Assembly (NCBI RefSeq): GCF_001976145.1
Contig: NZ_MOXD01000001.1
Span: 310,001-374,000, forward strand
Direction of reading: 5' to 3'
Length of the DNA stretch: 64,000 nucleotides
From: Serratia oryzae
GTDB taxonomy: Bacteria > Pseudomonadota > Gammaproteobacteria > Enterobacterales > Enterobacteriaceae
In this document: in pieces, positions 44,722 to 53,791 of the stretch
Layout of the letters: every line of letters starts with the position of its first letter
How positions within the stretch are numbered: position 1 is the first letter of the stretch
Made by a program: the position numbers and the translations under genes
Notes under the pieces: model-generated
Databases searched by the model: none
What the model saw: the letters and a program-made list of their open reading frames with translations, nothing else
What the model was told of the DNA's origin: nothing

Positions 44722-45753
44722 TCACCATAAAATATCCTGAGGTATTGGTCCTTCATGGGAAGGAAAGTGCGGCAACACCTCTTCAGCCAACTCCTGTATG
44801 ACCTCACGGGTAGGCCGTTGTGAAAATTGTATCCCCAGGGCAGCATGGTTAACACCCGCGTCTTTCCATTCACCCAGCAAATCAATTAATCCCTTACGCC
44901 CGGTCTGTAGCACATAACCGCCACGCAACGGTGTGCGCGGGTAGTCAGGGTTTTCCACCAGATCAATCCACTCATTAGTCATATGAGGCCGAAATCCCCC
45001 GTCCGGGATTAACTGGCGCCAAGCGCGAATCTTTTCCGCCAAGCGTTGTGGCCCCTGACGGGTGTGTGTTGCCTCGGGATAAGTTAACCAACCATCTGCA
45101 TGCTCACCGATCCATCTCAACGATTGCCCTGATGAACTGGTCACAATAAGAGGAAGGTTACCCGTGACCGGTTTAGGCAGTAACTCAGCTCCCACAACCT
45201 TACCTAAGGGAGACACAATGGCTTGGCTACCCGAACGAATGAGTTGGCGGAAATATTCCACGCTTTGAGAGAACCGTTCACCACGTTCACTATGTTCTAA
45301 ACCATATGCTGGGAACTCAATAGGTCGATCGCCTGACGCAATCCCTAACACCAGTCGCCCCCCCGACAGTTGATCAATAGTGGTGGCGGCTTTGGCCAAG
45401 TCGATGGGGTGGCGTAGGGAAAAAATCGCGCTCCCCGTTGCCAGCGCAATGACCTTCGTCCGTGCAGCGAGAAACGCCAGGTAGGTGAAGGGATCAAACA
45501 GTTGCCCTGCATCACCGAACGTAGGGTCAAACAGCGGAATATCCCGCACCCACACGGCGGCAAAACCATAGCGATCAATGTCTGTTACCCATTCCGCCTG
45601 CCCGGCCAGCACGTGCATATCCCCCTCATAGAACCGCAATGGCAGAAAGATACCTATCGTAAGCGCACTGGGCGCGAACATGCGACGATAACCTGGATGG
45701 GTGGTGAAAGCCTGAAACGACGCTCCAGATGCGTATTGTGCAGAATGGCTCAT
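44722..45753 (-). CDS. LLM-class flavin-dependent oxidoreductase
   Basis: This 343-residue cytosolic protein has the luciferase-like monooxygenase TIM barrel: GFAAVWVRDIP near 64, TKVIALATGSAIFSLRHP (strand and FMN region), LSGGRLVLGIASGDRP and VTSSSGQSLRWIGEHADGW. It is an FMNH2-dependent monooxygenase or reductase of unknown substrate. GGAGTAAGCA precedes the ATG. It ends an operon with the GST and MFS genes upstream; the divergent LysR gene probably controls all three. Confidence 0.85.
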   Translation of the reverse strand: MSHSAQYASGASFQAFTTHPGYRRMFAPSALTIGIFLPLRFYEGDMHVLAGQAEWVTDIDRYGFAAVWVRDIPLFDPTFGDAGQLFDPFTYLAFLAARTKVIALATGSAIFSLRHPIDLAKAATTIDQLSGGRLVLGIASGDRPIEFPAYGLEHSERGERFSQSVEYFRQLIRSGSQAIVSPLGKVVGAELLPKPVTGNLPLIVTSSSGQSLRWIGEHADGWLTYPEATHTRQGPQRLAEKIRAWRQLIPDGGFRPHMTNEWIDLVENPDYPRTPLRGGYVLQTGRKGLIDLLGEWKDAGVNHAALGIQFSQRPTREVIQELAEEVLPHFPSHEGPIPQDILW

Positions 45754-45777
45754 TGCTTACTCCTTGAAAAGCCAAGT

Positions 45778-46401
45778 TCATGCGCCCGTTGCGAGGGCAG
45801 GTAAAGCGATACCTCTCTGTACCGCAGGCCTCGCCGCTACTCGTTCGTGCCAGGTACTCAGGTGTCGATATGTACTGAAATCAAAATCGATAATCCGCAT
45901 GATGTGAGTCCAACCAAAATGTGCGATGTCGGCAATGGAGTAATCATCGCCGGCCATGTAAGCGTGTGTGGCCAGATGGTTGTCCAGTGTGGCAAAGGCT
46001 TCATCGGTCAACCGACGATAATGAGCAACGGCTTCAGGGATCTTAGCGGCAGCGAATATCTCAAAATAGACTCGCTGGCCTATTAATGGCCCGACGCTCG
46101 ACGCATGAAATACCAACCATTGAAGCGTTTCCCAACGGACTTTGGGCGTCGAAGAGAGTAATTGGCCTGTTTTTTCAGCCAGGTAGAGTAGGATTGCAGC
46201 AGATTCGAACAGCGTGATCCCGGTATCGTTATCCACTAAAACGGGGATACGGCCGTGGGGATTAAGGCGCAGAAACTCAGGTTTGCGGTTATCTCCCTCC
46301 TCGATACGGACATGCCGTAAGGTATAGGGCAGGCCTAACTCTTCCAAGGCAATCGTGGCCTTGAAGCCGTTGGGTGAGCTATCGGTATAGAGCTGGATCA
46401 T
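45778..46401 (-). CDS. Glutathione S-transferase
   Basis: This 207-residue protein has an N-terminal thioredoxin-like domain (1-80: LYTDSSPNGFKATIALEELG, then the conserved GRIPVLVDNDTGITLFESAAIL with the cis-Pro and Glu-Ser glutathione contacts) and an all-helical C-terminal domain (90-200, SIADIAHFGW). It resembles the YfcG/Ure2p-like branch. The start overlaps the upstream MFS gene by four bases, so translation is coupled. A role in detoxification alongside the exporter is likely. Confidence 0.9.
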   Translation of the reverse strand: MIQLYTDSSPNGFKATIALEELGLPYTLRHVRIEEGDNRKPEFLRLNPHGRIPVLVDNDTGITLFESAAILLYLAEKTGQLLSSTPKVRWETLQWLVFHASSVGPLIGQRVYFEIFAAAKIPEAVAHYRRLTDEAFATLDNHLATHAYMAGDDYSIADIAHFGWTHIMRIIDFDFSTYRHLSTWHERVAARPAVQRGIALPALATGA

Positions 46402-47816
46402 TGTACCGTCCCCAACGTTGTCGTTTTACCCGGCAGGATCAGCGCCGCGCATACTAACCCTATCACTACCATGCCCGCGGAAACCAGAATGGCGTAGCTA
46501 AAACCCTGTGCAGCACTGTCTCCACCAGCCAGCGCTGCAATACTGATGGCGACACCGATCGCCAACCCGACAGCGGAACCGATTTCCTGCGTCGTAGTGA
46601 GCATGCCGCCAGCCAGCCCGTGATCGACGGCATCCACCCCTTCAATACCGGCCACCGTCCACGCCGGGAAAGCGATACCGTAGCCGATGCCCGCTAACAG
46701 GGTTCCAGGCAGGATAGATGCCGCCCATGAGGCATCAGCCGCCAGAGAGAGCCCTAACAGGGCAAGCCCCGCGATGAACAACACCATCCCCCCCAGGATG
46801 ACCGGTTTGGTATCCACCTTGGCGATCAGGGCTGGGCCAGCCCAGGCGCTGGACAGCGTAAAAGCGGCAGCCATCGGCAGTAATCCCAACCCTGCCTGCG
46901 TAGCGGTGAAGCCCAGGATCTCTTGCATATAAAGTGCCACAACGACAAAGGTCGGCCCCAAAGCGGTATTCGCCAGCAGTGACACCAGATTCGCTCCGCC
47001 CGTCAGGCGTCGCCAAAAGATGGGGATAGGCATCAAGGGTGATTCAACCTGGCTCTCCACCCAAACGAACAAAGCCAGCAGCATCAGCGACAAAACAATC
47101 AAACCCAATGTGGTGAGAGAAGTTAAGCCAACATGCTCGCTATTAGCAAAGGCGAAAACCAGCGTTGCTGCCCCTGCGGCAACTAAAATGGCCCCCCATA
47201 CGTCCAGACTTTTCACTGCGCTTTCACTATCGGGCCGTCCCTCAGGCAGAAGTCCGGTCAACGCGATGACGAATACGCCAACCGGCACGTTGATCCATAG
47301 AACCCAGCGCCATCCCAGTAGATCGGTGATGATCCCCCCCAGGATCAGACCTGCAACGAATCCGCTGGCAGCAACGGCCGTCCAGGCACCGAGTGCACGA
47401 TTACGCTGTTTTTGTTCGGGGAACACTGCCAGTAACAAGGAGAAGGCGGCCGGTGAAAACAACGCCGCGCCAAAACCCTGCACAGCGCGGGTGATGATGA
47501 GCATCGCAGGGCTCTGAGAGAAACCACCGAGTAATGAGCCGAGAGTGAAGATCACTAGACCGAGCAGGAATACGCGACGACGGCCAAACATATCGGCAGC
47601 ACGCCCCCCCAGTAGCAGAAACCCTGCAATGACCACACCATAGGCGTTAATGACCCACTGCAATGCGCCAGGAGTGAAGCCCAGGCTTTCCTGGATCTGC
47701 GGTAAAGGAATCATGGTAATAGAGAAATCGAGCAGTGCGACAAATTGAGTAGTGCAGAGCAAGATTAAACAAAGCCGCAACTGCGAACTGTTCATACGAA
47801 CATTTGAAGTAAACAT
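46398..47816 (-). CDS. MFS exporter, DHA2 family, 14 helices
   Basis: This 472-residue drug/proton antiporter has ALLDFSITMIPLPQI in helix 1, GGRAADMFGRRRVFLLG (motif A) and AASGFVAGLILGGIITD (motif C-like). It starts with AGGAAATCT before ATG 47816 and is divergent from a LysR gene across 109 bases. It is first in the MFS, GST, LLM operon, which looks like a module for sensing, exporting and modifying a toxic compound. A link to the metabolite cluster to the right is possible but unsupported. Confidence 0.86.
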   Translation of the reverse strand: MFTSNVRMNSSQLRLCLILLCTTQFVALLDFSITMIPLPQIQESLGFTPGALQWVINAYGVVIAGFLLLGGRAADMFGRRRVFLLGLVIFTLGSLLGGFSQSPAMLIITRAVQGFGAALFSPAAFSLLLAVFPEQKQRNRALGAWTAVAASGFVAGLILGGIITDLLGWRWVLWINVPVGVFVIALTGLLPEGRPDSESAVKSLDVWGAILVAAGAATLVFAFANSEHVGLTSLTTLGLIVLSLMLLALFVWVESQVESPLMPIPIFWRRLTGGANLVSLLANTALGPTFVVVALYMQEILGFTATQAGLGLLPMAAAFTLSSAWAGPALIAKVDTKPVILGGMVLFIAGLALLGLSLAADASWAASILPGTLLAGIGYGIAFPAWTVAGIEGVDAVDHGLAGGMLTTTQEIGSAVGLAIGVAISIAALAGGDSAAQGFSYAILVSAGMVVIGLVCAALILPGKTTTLGTVQ

Positions 47817-47925
47817 AGATTTCCTAAATTAATGCAATTAATCTAAAAGTGATGCATGATCCCCTTCCAGCTTGGTTATTGGAAATGATTGTTTCTTTAT
47901 ATAGCCTTTAGGAAAACTAAATATT

Positions 47926-48819
47926 ATGGCCTCATCGCTTCCATTATTGGCTTTGCGCGCTTTTGTCGAAGTTGGCCGCTTAGGCAGCATCAAAGCGGCA
48001 GCGAGTGCACTGAACGTTACTTCTGGGGCAGTCAGCCAACAAATACGATTGTTGGAAGATCGGGTCGGAGTAACACTATTTACACGTGAACGACAAGGGC
48101 TGCGCCTGGCCGAAGCTGGAGCTAGCGTTTACCCTTCGCTACTCTTGGCGTTCGAGCAAATCGAAAAGGCCGCGCAAACTCTGGGTGAAATCAAAGTGCG
48201 GCAGACGTTAACTGTCAGTACGGTAGCCACATTCGCCGCATCCTGGCTGGTGCCCCGCCTGGGCCGTTTCACCCAACGCTATCCGAACATCGAAGTGAGA
48301 ATTGAAGCCACATCAACCACGGTAGATATGCATCGAGGGCGAGTTGATGTCGCGTTGCGACATGGTTTGGGTATTTATCCTGGGCTTAACATTATGCGCC
48401 TGATGGCGCCGGTATTAATCCCTGTTGCTTGCCCTGGCCTTGTCACTGAGAGCGCTGAGCTTAAGGAACCAAGGGACTGCCTGAACTACCCACTGCTGCA
48501 TGATTCTGACCGTGCCGATTGGCCTTTATGGCTTGCGGCGCATAACGTTGCCAAAGACCAACGAGCTGAACGAGGGACAGCTTTTGAAGATGATTTTCTG
48601 CTTATTCGTGCGGCGGAAGCGGGCCAGGGGTTAGCCTTGGTACCATTGGAATATGCGCAGACAGAAATCGCCGCTGGGCGTTTGGTTCAAGTGCTGAACA
48701 AACCTTGGCCCGCGCGCTTCGCTTACTATGTGGTGACCAAACAGGATGCAATGCAGCGACCAGAAGTGAAAGCGTTTGTGGATTGGGTTATGGAAGAAGC
48801 GCAAAATACGTTGCCGTAG
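47926..48819 (+). CDS. LysR-family regulator, GcvA-like
   Basis: This 297-residue LysR regulator has an HTH at residues 8-65 (AFVEVGRLGSIKAAASALNV, then SGAVSQQIRLLEDRVGVTLF) as in GcvA-type members, and an effector domain from about 92. AGGAAAACT precedes ATG 47926. It diverges from the MFS, GST, LLM operon, which it most likely regulates. It also precedes the N-N operon by 414 bases on the same strand, so it could act there too. Confidence 0.85.
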   Translation: MASSLPLLALRAFVEVGRLGSIKAAASALNVTSGAVSQQIRLLEDRVGVTLFTRERQGLRLAEAGASVYPSLLLAFEQIEKAAQTLGEIKVRQTLTVSTVATFAASWLVPRLGRFTQRYPNIEVRIEATSTTVDMHRGRVDVALRHGLGIYPGLNIMRLMAPVLIPVACPGLVTESAELKEPRDCLNYPLLHDSDRADWPLWLAAHNVAKDQRAERGTAFEDDFLLIRAAEAGQGLALVPLEYAQTEIAAGRLVQVLNKPWPARFAYYVVTKQDAMQRPEVKAFVDWVMEEAQNTLP

Positions 48820-49233
48820 CTCATATTCAGTATTTAATACGTCAATACTAAACCATAAAATTCGGTGGTGATTTATCAATTTATATTTTTGACCATCCAC
48901 TCACTCACCAACTATCAGACACTCTTATTTAGAGCATTGAAGTAGCAAATGATTATGCACTGCTATTTCTGTACTGGAGTTGAACAGGTTTTACGAAAAA
49001 ACAGCCGTAAGCGCACCCAAAAGATATGACCTCTTCATGTTAACTTCAGAAAAACTAAATGATAAGTTTAGTTTAAATGATTATACGATAAAAAATACTA
49101 GTGCTACGGTCTACATTGCTCGCAAACATAATCCTGACATTTCTTGCTTGAATTTTATAGCAACAAGTAAGAAATGGGATGGGATAATATCTTAGCAGTT
49201 TCCATAATAAGTCACTAAGCTCAACGGAGCAAA
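48820..49233 (+). other. AT-rich upstream region of the N-N operon
   Basis: The region is strongly AT-rich and holds the presumed operon promoter. I see no strong promoter or known operator. A frame from 49037 (MLTSEKLNDK...) to a TAG at 49193-49195 encodes about 52 residues but has no clear ribosome-binding site or recognisable motif. The operon's first gene has GGAG eight bases before its ATG. Confidence 0.4.
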
Positions 49234-50559
49234 ATGAGCATATATGCGCATTATTCAATAGTTGGCATAGGTTTTGGCCCTTCAAATATCGCACTGGCGA
49301 TCACGTTAGAAGAGGACTTTCCAGGGACACGATGTATTTTTTTTGAAAGTGCGCCATCCAGCGAATGGCAAGCGGGTTTATTACTGGCAAACTCTGATAT
49401 TCAGAATCATCCGTTACGTGATCTTGCTACCCCTCGCAACCCCAGAAGCCACTACTCTTTTACAAATTATTTATTTAAAAAAGGCCGCTTGTTTGAGCAT
49501 TTTAATTTGGGCCTGCAATTTCCCTATCGCTACGAATATCGTGATTATATCAAATGGGCCGCAGGGCATTTCGATGGAGCGGTAGAATATTCAACAACCG
49601 TAAAGACGGTCAGGCTATTACCGTTACTCGAAGGTTCAGCACGGTTCAAACTCACCACCAACACGGGGAAAATCATCACCTGCGACAATTTAGTTATCGC
49701 GACAGGCCGTACACCGTATATTCCTCAAGTTCTTAATGCCGTTGAGCACAATAATCTCATCCACGGCGCAAATTTCAAGTCAGTCACCGAACGTATCTCT
49801 TCTGGCACTGTCAACAGTATCGCAGTGGTAGGCGGAAGTCAGTCAGCGATTGAGATTATGCTTTATCTTGCTAATAATTTCCCGCAGGTGACCCTCCACG
49901 GTATCTCCCGTAAATTTGGTTATCGTTTAAAGGACACATCACCTTTCACTGGCGAAGTCTATTTCCCGGATTTCGTCGATACGTTCTACAACAGTAAGGC
50001 TGTGTATAAGCAACGTTTAAAGGATGATTTAAATCTGACCAATTACTCTGCCTCTGATGCAGATGTGTTGGATGAGTTATATCGGTTAATCTACCGGGAT
50101 AAATACTTTGGGAATAAAAAATTAACTATCCATAACTCTGTCGATATTACCAATGCAGTGATGGACGGGACTAAAGTCTCGCTTGAGTTGGCTACGGCGC
50201 ATAGTGATGAGGAGATCGAGCGAGTACAAGTGGATCTGGTGGTTTCAGCAACGGGATTCCGTGACATCGGTCCTTATGAGCATCAAGAAGTTTGCCCACC
50301 GCTGCTTAATGACCTCTATCCGCACCTCCATAAAAACGACATTGGGGAGATACAGTTAGGACGTGACTATCGCCTTGAATTGACCAATGCCGGTAAGCTC
50401 GGGTTATACCTTAATGGGCTGTGTGAATCCTCCCACGGTATGGGTGACGCTGGCTCACTCAGCTTGGTTTCACTCCGTTCGAAACAAATCGCCGACTCTA
50501 TCAACAAGCTGCGTACCTGTACCGACCACCTTACCCACTCATTGAAAACGGAAGCCTAG
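49234..50559 (+). CDS. L-lysine/L-ornithine-type N-monooxygenase (first copy)
   Basis: This 441-residue FAD- and NADPH-dependent enzyme hydroxylates a primary amine of an amino acid or diamine (IucD, PvdA, SidA family). Visible are the FAD motif GIGFGPSNIALA (11-22), LLLANSDIQNHPLRDLATPRNPRS around the substrate and flavin, the NADPH motif VVGGSQSAIE (198-207) and VVSATGFRD near 340. It opens the operon and lies three bases before the aminotransferase gene. In hydrazine pathways this type of enzyme makes the N-hydroxyamine that is later joined to an amino acid. The substrate (Lys, Orn, diaminobutyrate or diaminopropane) cannot be read from the sequence. The gene has a lower GC content than the mal genes to its right (judged by eye). 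Confidence 0.88.
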   Translation: MSIYAHYSIVGIGFGPSNIALAITLEEDFPGTRCIFFESAPSSEWQAGLLLANSDIQNHPLRDLATPRNPRSHYSFTNYLFKKGRLFEHFNLGLQFPYRYEYRDYIKWAAGHFDGAVEYSTTVKTVRLLPLLEGSARFKLTTNTGKIITCDNLVIATGRTPYIPQVLNAVEHNNLIHGANFKSVTERISSGTVNSIAVVGGSQSAIEIMLYLANNFPQVTLHGISRKFGYRLKDTSPFTGEVYFPDFVDTFYNSKAVYKQRLKDDLNLTNYSASDADVLDELYRLIYRDKYFGNKKLTIHNSVDITNAVMDGTKVSLELATAHSDEEIERVQVDLVVSATGFRDIGPYEHQEVCPPLLNDLYPHLHKNDIGEIQLGRDYRLELTNAGKLGLYLNGLCESSHGMGDAGSLSLVSLRSKQIADSINKLRTCTDHLTHSLKTEA

Positions 50560-50562
50560 AAC

Positions 50563-51921
50563 ATGAACACAATCAATGTGCGAATGGAAATACCTGGTCC
50601 GCGTTCGTTGCAGGCACTCCAAAAACAACTTCGACAAGAATCCACCGCGGTTTCCTATCCCAAACGCCTACCTATTTCTCTGGAAGCAGGGAAAGGCTGT
50701 TATGTTCAGGATGTAGATGGCAATGTGTTCATCGATTTTCTTTCGGGCGCGGGTTCCCTGCCCCTTGGTCATTCTCATCCCGAACTGGTTGGTGAGGTGA
50801 TTGAGCAAGCCGACAAGTTGTGTATAGGTTTGGATTTCCCAACACCAGCCAAAGAAAGCTTCATCGACGCGCATTTAAGTATGCTGCCCGAGGAGATCCG
50901 CAACGCGTATCTTATACACTTCTGTGGCCCGACAGGTGCCGACGCTGTCGAAGCCGCAATTAAACTGGCTAAAGTGGCCACCGGGGCTGATGAAATCATC
51001 AGTTTTCGTGGTGGTTATCACGGCTGTACCAACGGTGCCCTGTCGCTGACAGGTAACCGGGCAATGAAGAAAAATGTCCTCGGCAAGATGCCCGGCGTAC
51101 ATTTTTTCCCTTTCGGCTCCACCTCCACATCTGCGGCAAGCGCGGTATTGAATTCGAACCAGATCGATGCAGCACTGCTGCTAGAGTCGGCCCTGGAGGA
51201 TGCCAATTCAGGGCTGGGTAATGTTGCAGCGATCGTCCTGGAATTGGTTCAAGGTGAAGGTGGCGTTTACATCGCTGATAAAGGCTTTATTGAACGTGTT
51301 TATCAGCTCGCGCGAAAATTCGGCATCCTGCTTATTGTCGATGAGATTCAAACCGGCTGTGGTCGAACCGGTACCTGGTACGCCTTCGAGCAATACGGAA
51401 TTGAACCGGATATTTTTGTGACCTCTAAAGGTACAAGTGGTATCGGGCTTCCATGCGCACTGATGTTCTATAAAAAAAGTCTGGCGCCCTGGCCTGCCGG
51501 TAGTCATATCGGTACTTTCCGTGGCAATCAATTTGCCTTTATTGCTGGCAGCAAAGCTATCGACGTGATCAACCGTGACGCCATTCTGCACAACGTATGT
51601 GAACGTTCTGAACAGATCAGGGTACGCCTTGCTGAGCTGCAGCACGACTTTGCCCTACTGGGTGAAATCCGTTGTTTGGGTTTAATGATCGGCGTTGAGA
51701 TCCTTAATCCTGTGACAGGTAAAGCCTGTGACGTTACCGCTTCGAAGATCCAGAAACGCGCTCTGCGGCGTGGCTTGATTGCTGAACTAGGTGGTCGTGA
51801 CGATACGGTTCTGCGGATGCTGCCTCCCCTCAACGTCAGCCCTCAATGTGTCAACGAAGCGCTGAATGTACTCGAACGCGTCTTGTTCGAACAAACGAAC
51901 GCAATCGAGGAGATCCATTGA
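50563..51921 (+). CDS. Class III aminotransferase, diaminobutyrate:2-oxoglutarate type
   Basis: This 452-residue PLP enzyme is closest in pattern to Dat/PvdH/EctB, which form L-2,4-diaminobutyrate from aspartate semialdehyde. SYPKRLPISLEAGKGCYVQD and FLSGAGSLPLGHSHPE are characteristic of Dat-type enzymes. CGPTGADAVEAAIK (121-134), the YHG motif (152-154), DEIQTG (260-265) and the PLP lysine Lys289 in SKGTSG complete the active site. Its stop codon shares one base with the start of the cupin gene (TGATG), showing tight coupling. Together with the decarboxylase at the end of the operon it could supply 1,3-diaminopropane. Confidence 0.85.
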   Translation: MNTINVRMEIPGPRSLQALQKQLRQESTAVSYPKRLPISLEAGKGCYVQDVDGNVFIDFLSGAGSLPLGHSHPELVGEVIEQADKLCIGLDFPTPAKESFIDAHLSMLPEEIRNAYLIHFCGPTGADAVEAAIKLAKVATGADEIISFRGGYHGCTNGALSLTGNRAMKKNVLGKMPGVHFFPFGSTSTSAASAVLNSNQIDAALLLESALEDANSGLGNVAAIVLELVQGEGGVYIADKGFIERVYQLARKFGILLIVDEIQTGCGRTGTWYAFEQYGIEPDIFVTSKGTSGIGLPCALMFYKKSLAPWPAGSHIGTFRGNQFAFIAGSKAIDVINRDAILHNVCERSEQIRVRLAELQHDFALLGEIRCLGLMIGVEILNPVTGKACDVTASKIQKRALRRGLIAELGGRDDTVLRMLPPLNVSPQCVNEALNVLERVLFEQTNAIEEIH

Positions 51922-52286
51922 TGAATGTTTTCCGCAAAATGAACTGGGATACGCTAATTCATGAATATGACCTCGATGGCTCACGACTGTTGCCATGGGA
52001 TGGAATGAACGCACCCTTTGGTGGAGCCTGGTGCGTTGTGCACCCCGGTACTGAGAGCCGCCGTCACTCTCACGATGAGTATGAACTGTTCATTGCTATT
52101 CATGGACATGCTGAAGTACGAATCGGCGAGCGCTTTATCGAGGCGGAAAAAGGCGATCTCGTCCTGTTGCCATTGAATACTGAACATTCAGTGAGAAACA
52201 ACAGCAATGAAGATTTTCATTTCTACTCAATTTGGTGGGACAAAAAGAGCGCTAGCCAATTTCTGAACAAACTGGAGGAGCAATGA
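51921..52286 (+). CDS. Stand-alone cupin, candidate N-N bond forming partner
   Basis: This 121-residue single-domain cupin has the metal-binding motifs RRHSHDEYELF (HxHxxxE type, near 47-55) and LPLNTEHSVRNN (second motif His near 91). It starts inside the stop of the aminotransferase gene and overlaps the MetRS-like gene. In s56-p1 biosynthesis (Spb40) a cupin domain fused to a MetRS-like domain rearranges an aminoacyl-O-hydroxylamine ester into a hydrazine. Here the two domains are separate, adjacent proteins. Cupins are diverse, so the function is drawn from the gene neighbourhood rather than from the cupin alone. Confidence 0.82.
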   Translation: MNVFRKMNWDTLIHEYDLDGSRLLPWDGMNAPFGGAWCVVHPGTESRRHSHDEYELFIAIHGHAEVRIGERFIEAEKGDLVLLPLNTEHSVRNNSNEDFHFYSIWWDKKSASQFLNKLEEQ

Positions 52287-53791
52287 TGTCAGGCCAATTC
52301 ATCGTCACCATCACTCCCCCAACCCCAAACGGCGATCTGCACATTGGACATATCGCCGGGCCATTCCTGAGCGCTGACGTTTTCACGCGCACTCAACGCC
52401 TTAAAGGGGCACGCTGTTACCTGGTTTCTTATTCGGATGACTATCAGTCGTACTTGAAACGCAAGGCGCTGGAAAGCGGCATTAACGAAGTCACCTTGGC
52501 CAAAGTCAACTCGGCGAAAATCCAGGAATCGTTGCGCATGACTGATATCCATATCGATCATTGGCTCGAATCCTATGAAAACCGCCACTTTGAAGATGCG
52601 GTACAGATGCTATACGAGTTCGGCTTGGAACATAACCTGATTGAATTGAAAACCAGCCTGGTACCTTACTGCGAGCACTGCCAAATCTGGGGTTATGAAG
52701 CATTTGCCCGAGGAGGCTGTAATCATTGCGGAAACAGCTCTGACCCAAGCCAGTGTGAATTCTGCGCAATGGCACCAGACTCGCCGGAGATGACTGACCT
52801 CAGGTGTACACTTTGCAACCAGTCGCTGGTTTACAAGTCTGTAGAACGCATGTTTCTCAAACTGCCAATGGTGGCGCAGGCACTGCGTACCCACCTCGAA
52901 AAAGCACCGATGCGTACACAGTTGCGTACCTGGCTCAATGACGCCTTTGAACGCGGCCTAACCGACTGGGGCATAACGCGTCCTGGTGAATCAGGGCTGA
53001 AGTTATACAAAAATGAAGCACATCGTGTACACACATGGTTCATGGGGCAAGCGGGCTACTTTGCTGCACTCAAGGAACTATCCGAGCAGAGCGCATCTCC
53101 TCAGGATGCTTACGAACTGTTATTCGACCCGACGACACATGTTGTCAATTTCCTCGGTATGGACTGTTCCTACAGTCATGTCTTGGCTTACCCCGCGCAA
53201 GTGCTACTGGATCAGCGCTTCAAGTTCAAGAACGTGTTTTATACCAATGCGTTCTTGAAACTTGATGGGATAGATTTCTCCACCAGCCGTAGCCATGCAA
53301 TTTGGGTCAGAGATCTCGTCAGCGATGCTTGTGTCGACAGTGTACGTTTCTATGTTTCGCTGGTCACACCGGAAGAACAAAGCGAAAATTTCTCGGTGGA
53401 GGCCTTTTGGGCTTGGCGGAAACATATCTTCGGCGAATTGTTACCGCAAATCGTATCAGCTATCTCAGTACCAGATGTATCTCGAAAAATGCCCCATCCC
53501 CTCATGCTGTCAGAACACGAAACTGACCTCATAAGACAGTGGCAAAAGGGGGCGCAGCACGATGATTTTTCTATGAAGAGTATTGCGTCAGTGCTAATGC
53601 AGTTACTCGAAATTATCGAAGTCCAGCTCAATGCCGGTGAACAACCACGTAACTGTATTGTCTTGTTTGCACTGCTGAGTGAACCCACCATGCCAAGACT
53701 ATCCCAAGCACTACAGCAGCAACTCGGCTTTGATGAGCGTACGGCGTTCAATGCTCTGCTGGGGTTGCGGCAGGTCAGTAAAGATGAATAA
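52286..53791 (+). CDS. Methionyl-tRNA-synthetase-like ligase, hydrazine synthetase candidate
   Basis: This 501-residue class I synthetase homologue has the ATP motif HIGH at 19-22 in PNGDLHIGHIAGPF. Four CxxC pairs at about 129/132, 145/148, 157/160 and 174/177 form the MetRS-type zinc knuckles. In place of KMSKS the loop reads DFSTS (330-334) in KLDGIDFSTSRSHAIW. The C-terminal region is short and lacks a clear tRNA anticodon domain, against 677 residues in E. coli MetRS, so a housekeeping tRNA-charging role is unlikely. By analogy with Spb40 and Tri28 it should activate an amino acid and transfer it to an N-hydroxyamine. GGAGGAG lies before the second of two ATGs, which is chosen as the start. 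Confidence 0.85.
   Translation: MSGQFIVTITPPTPNGDLHIGHIAGPFLSADVFTRTQRLKGARCYLVSYSDDYQSYLKRKALESGINEVTLAKVNSAKIQESLRMTDIHIDHWLESYENRHFEDAVQMLYEFGLEHNLIELKTSLVPYCEHCQIWGYEAFARGGCNHCGNSSDPSQCEFCAMAPDSPEMTDLRCTLCNQSLVYKSVERMFLKLPMVAQALRTHLEKAPMRTQLRTWLNDAFERGLTDWGITRPGESGLKLYKNEAHRVHTWFMGQAGYFAALKELSEQSASPQDAYELLFDPTTHVVNFLGMDCSYSHVLAYPAQVLLDQRFKFKNVFYTNAFLKLDGIDFSTSRSHAIWVRDLVSDACVDSVRFYVSLVTPEEQSENFSVEAFWAWRKHIFGELLPQIVSAISVPDVSRKMPHPLMLSEHETDLIRQWQKGAQHDDFSMKSIASVLMQLLEIIEVQLNAGEQPRNCIVLFALLSEPTMPRLSQALQQQLGFDERTAFNALLGLRQVSKDE

Noticed and set aside
48980..49195. 71-codon frame before the N-N operon
   Set aside because: It needs a TTG start with poor context, is AT-rich and has no known motif; kept only as a note on the upstream region.
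52286..53791. A second housekeeping methionyl-tRNA synthetase
   Set aside because: The KMSKS loop is replaced by DFSTS, the C-terminal anticodon region is short, and the gene is translationally coupled to a cupin and a flavin oxidase.
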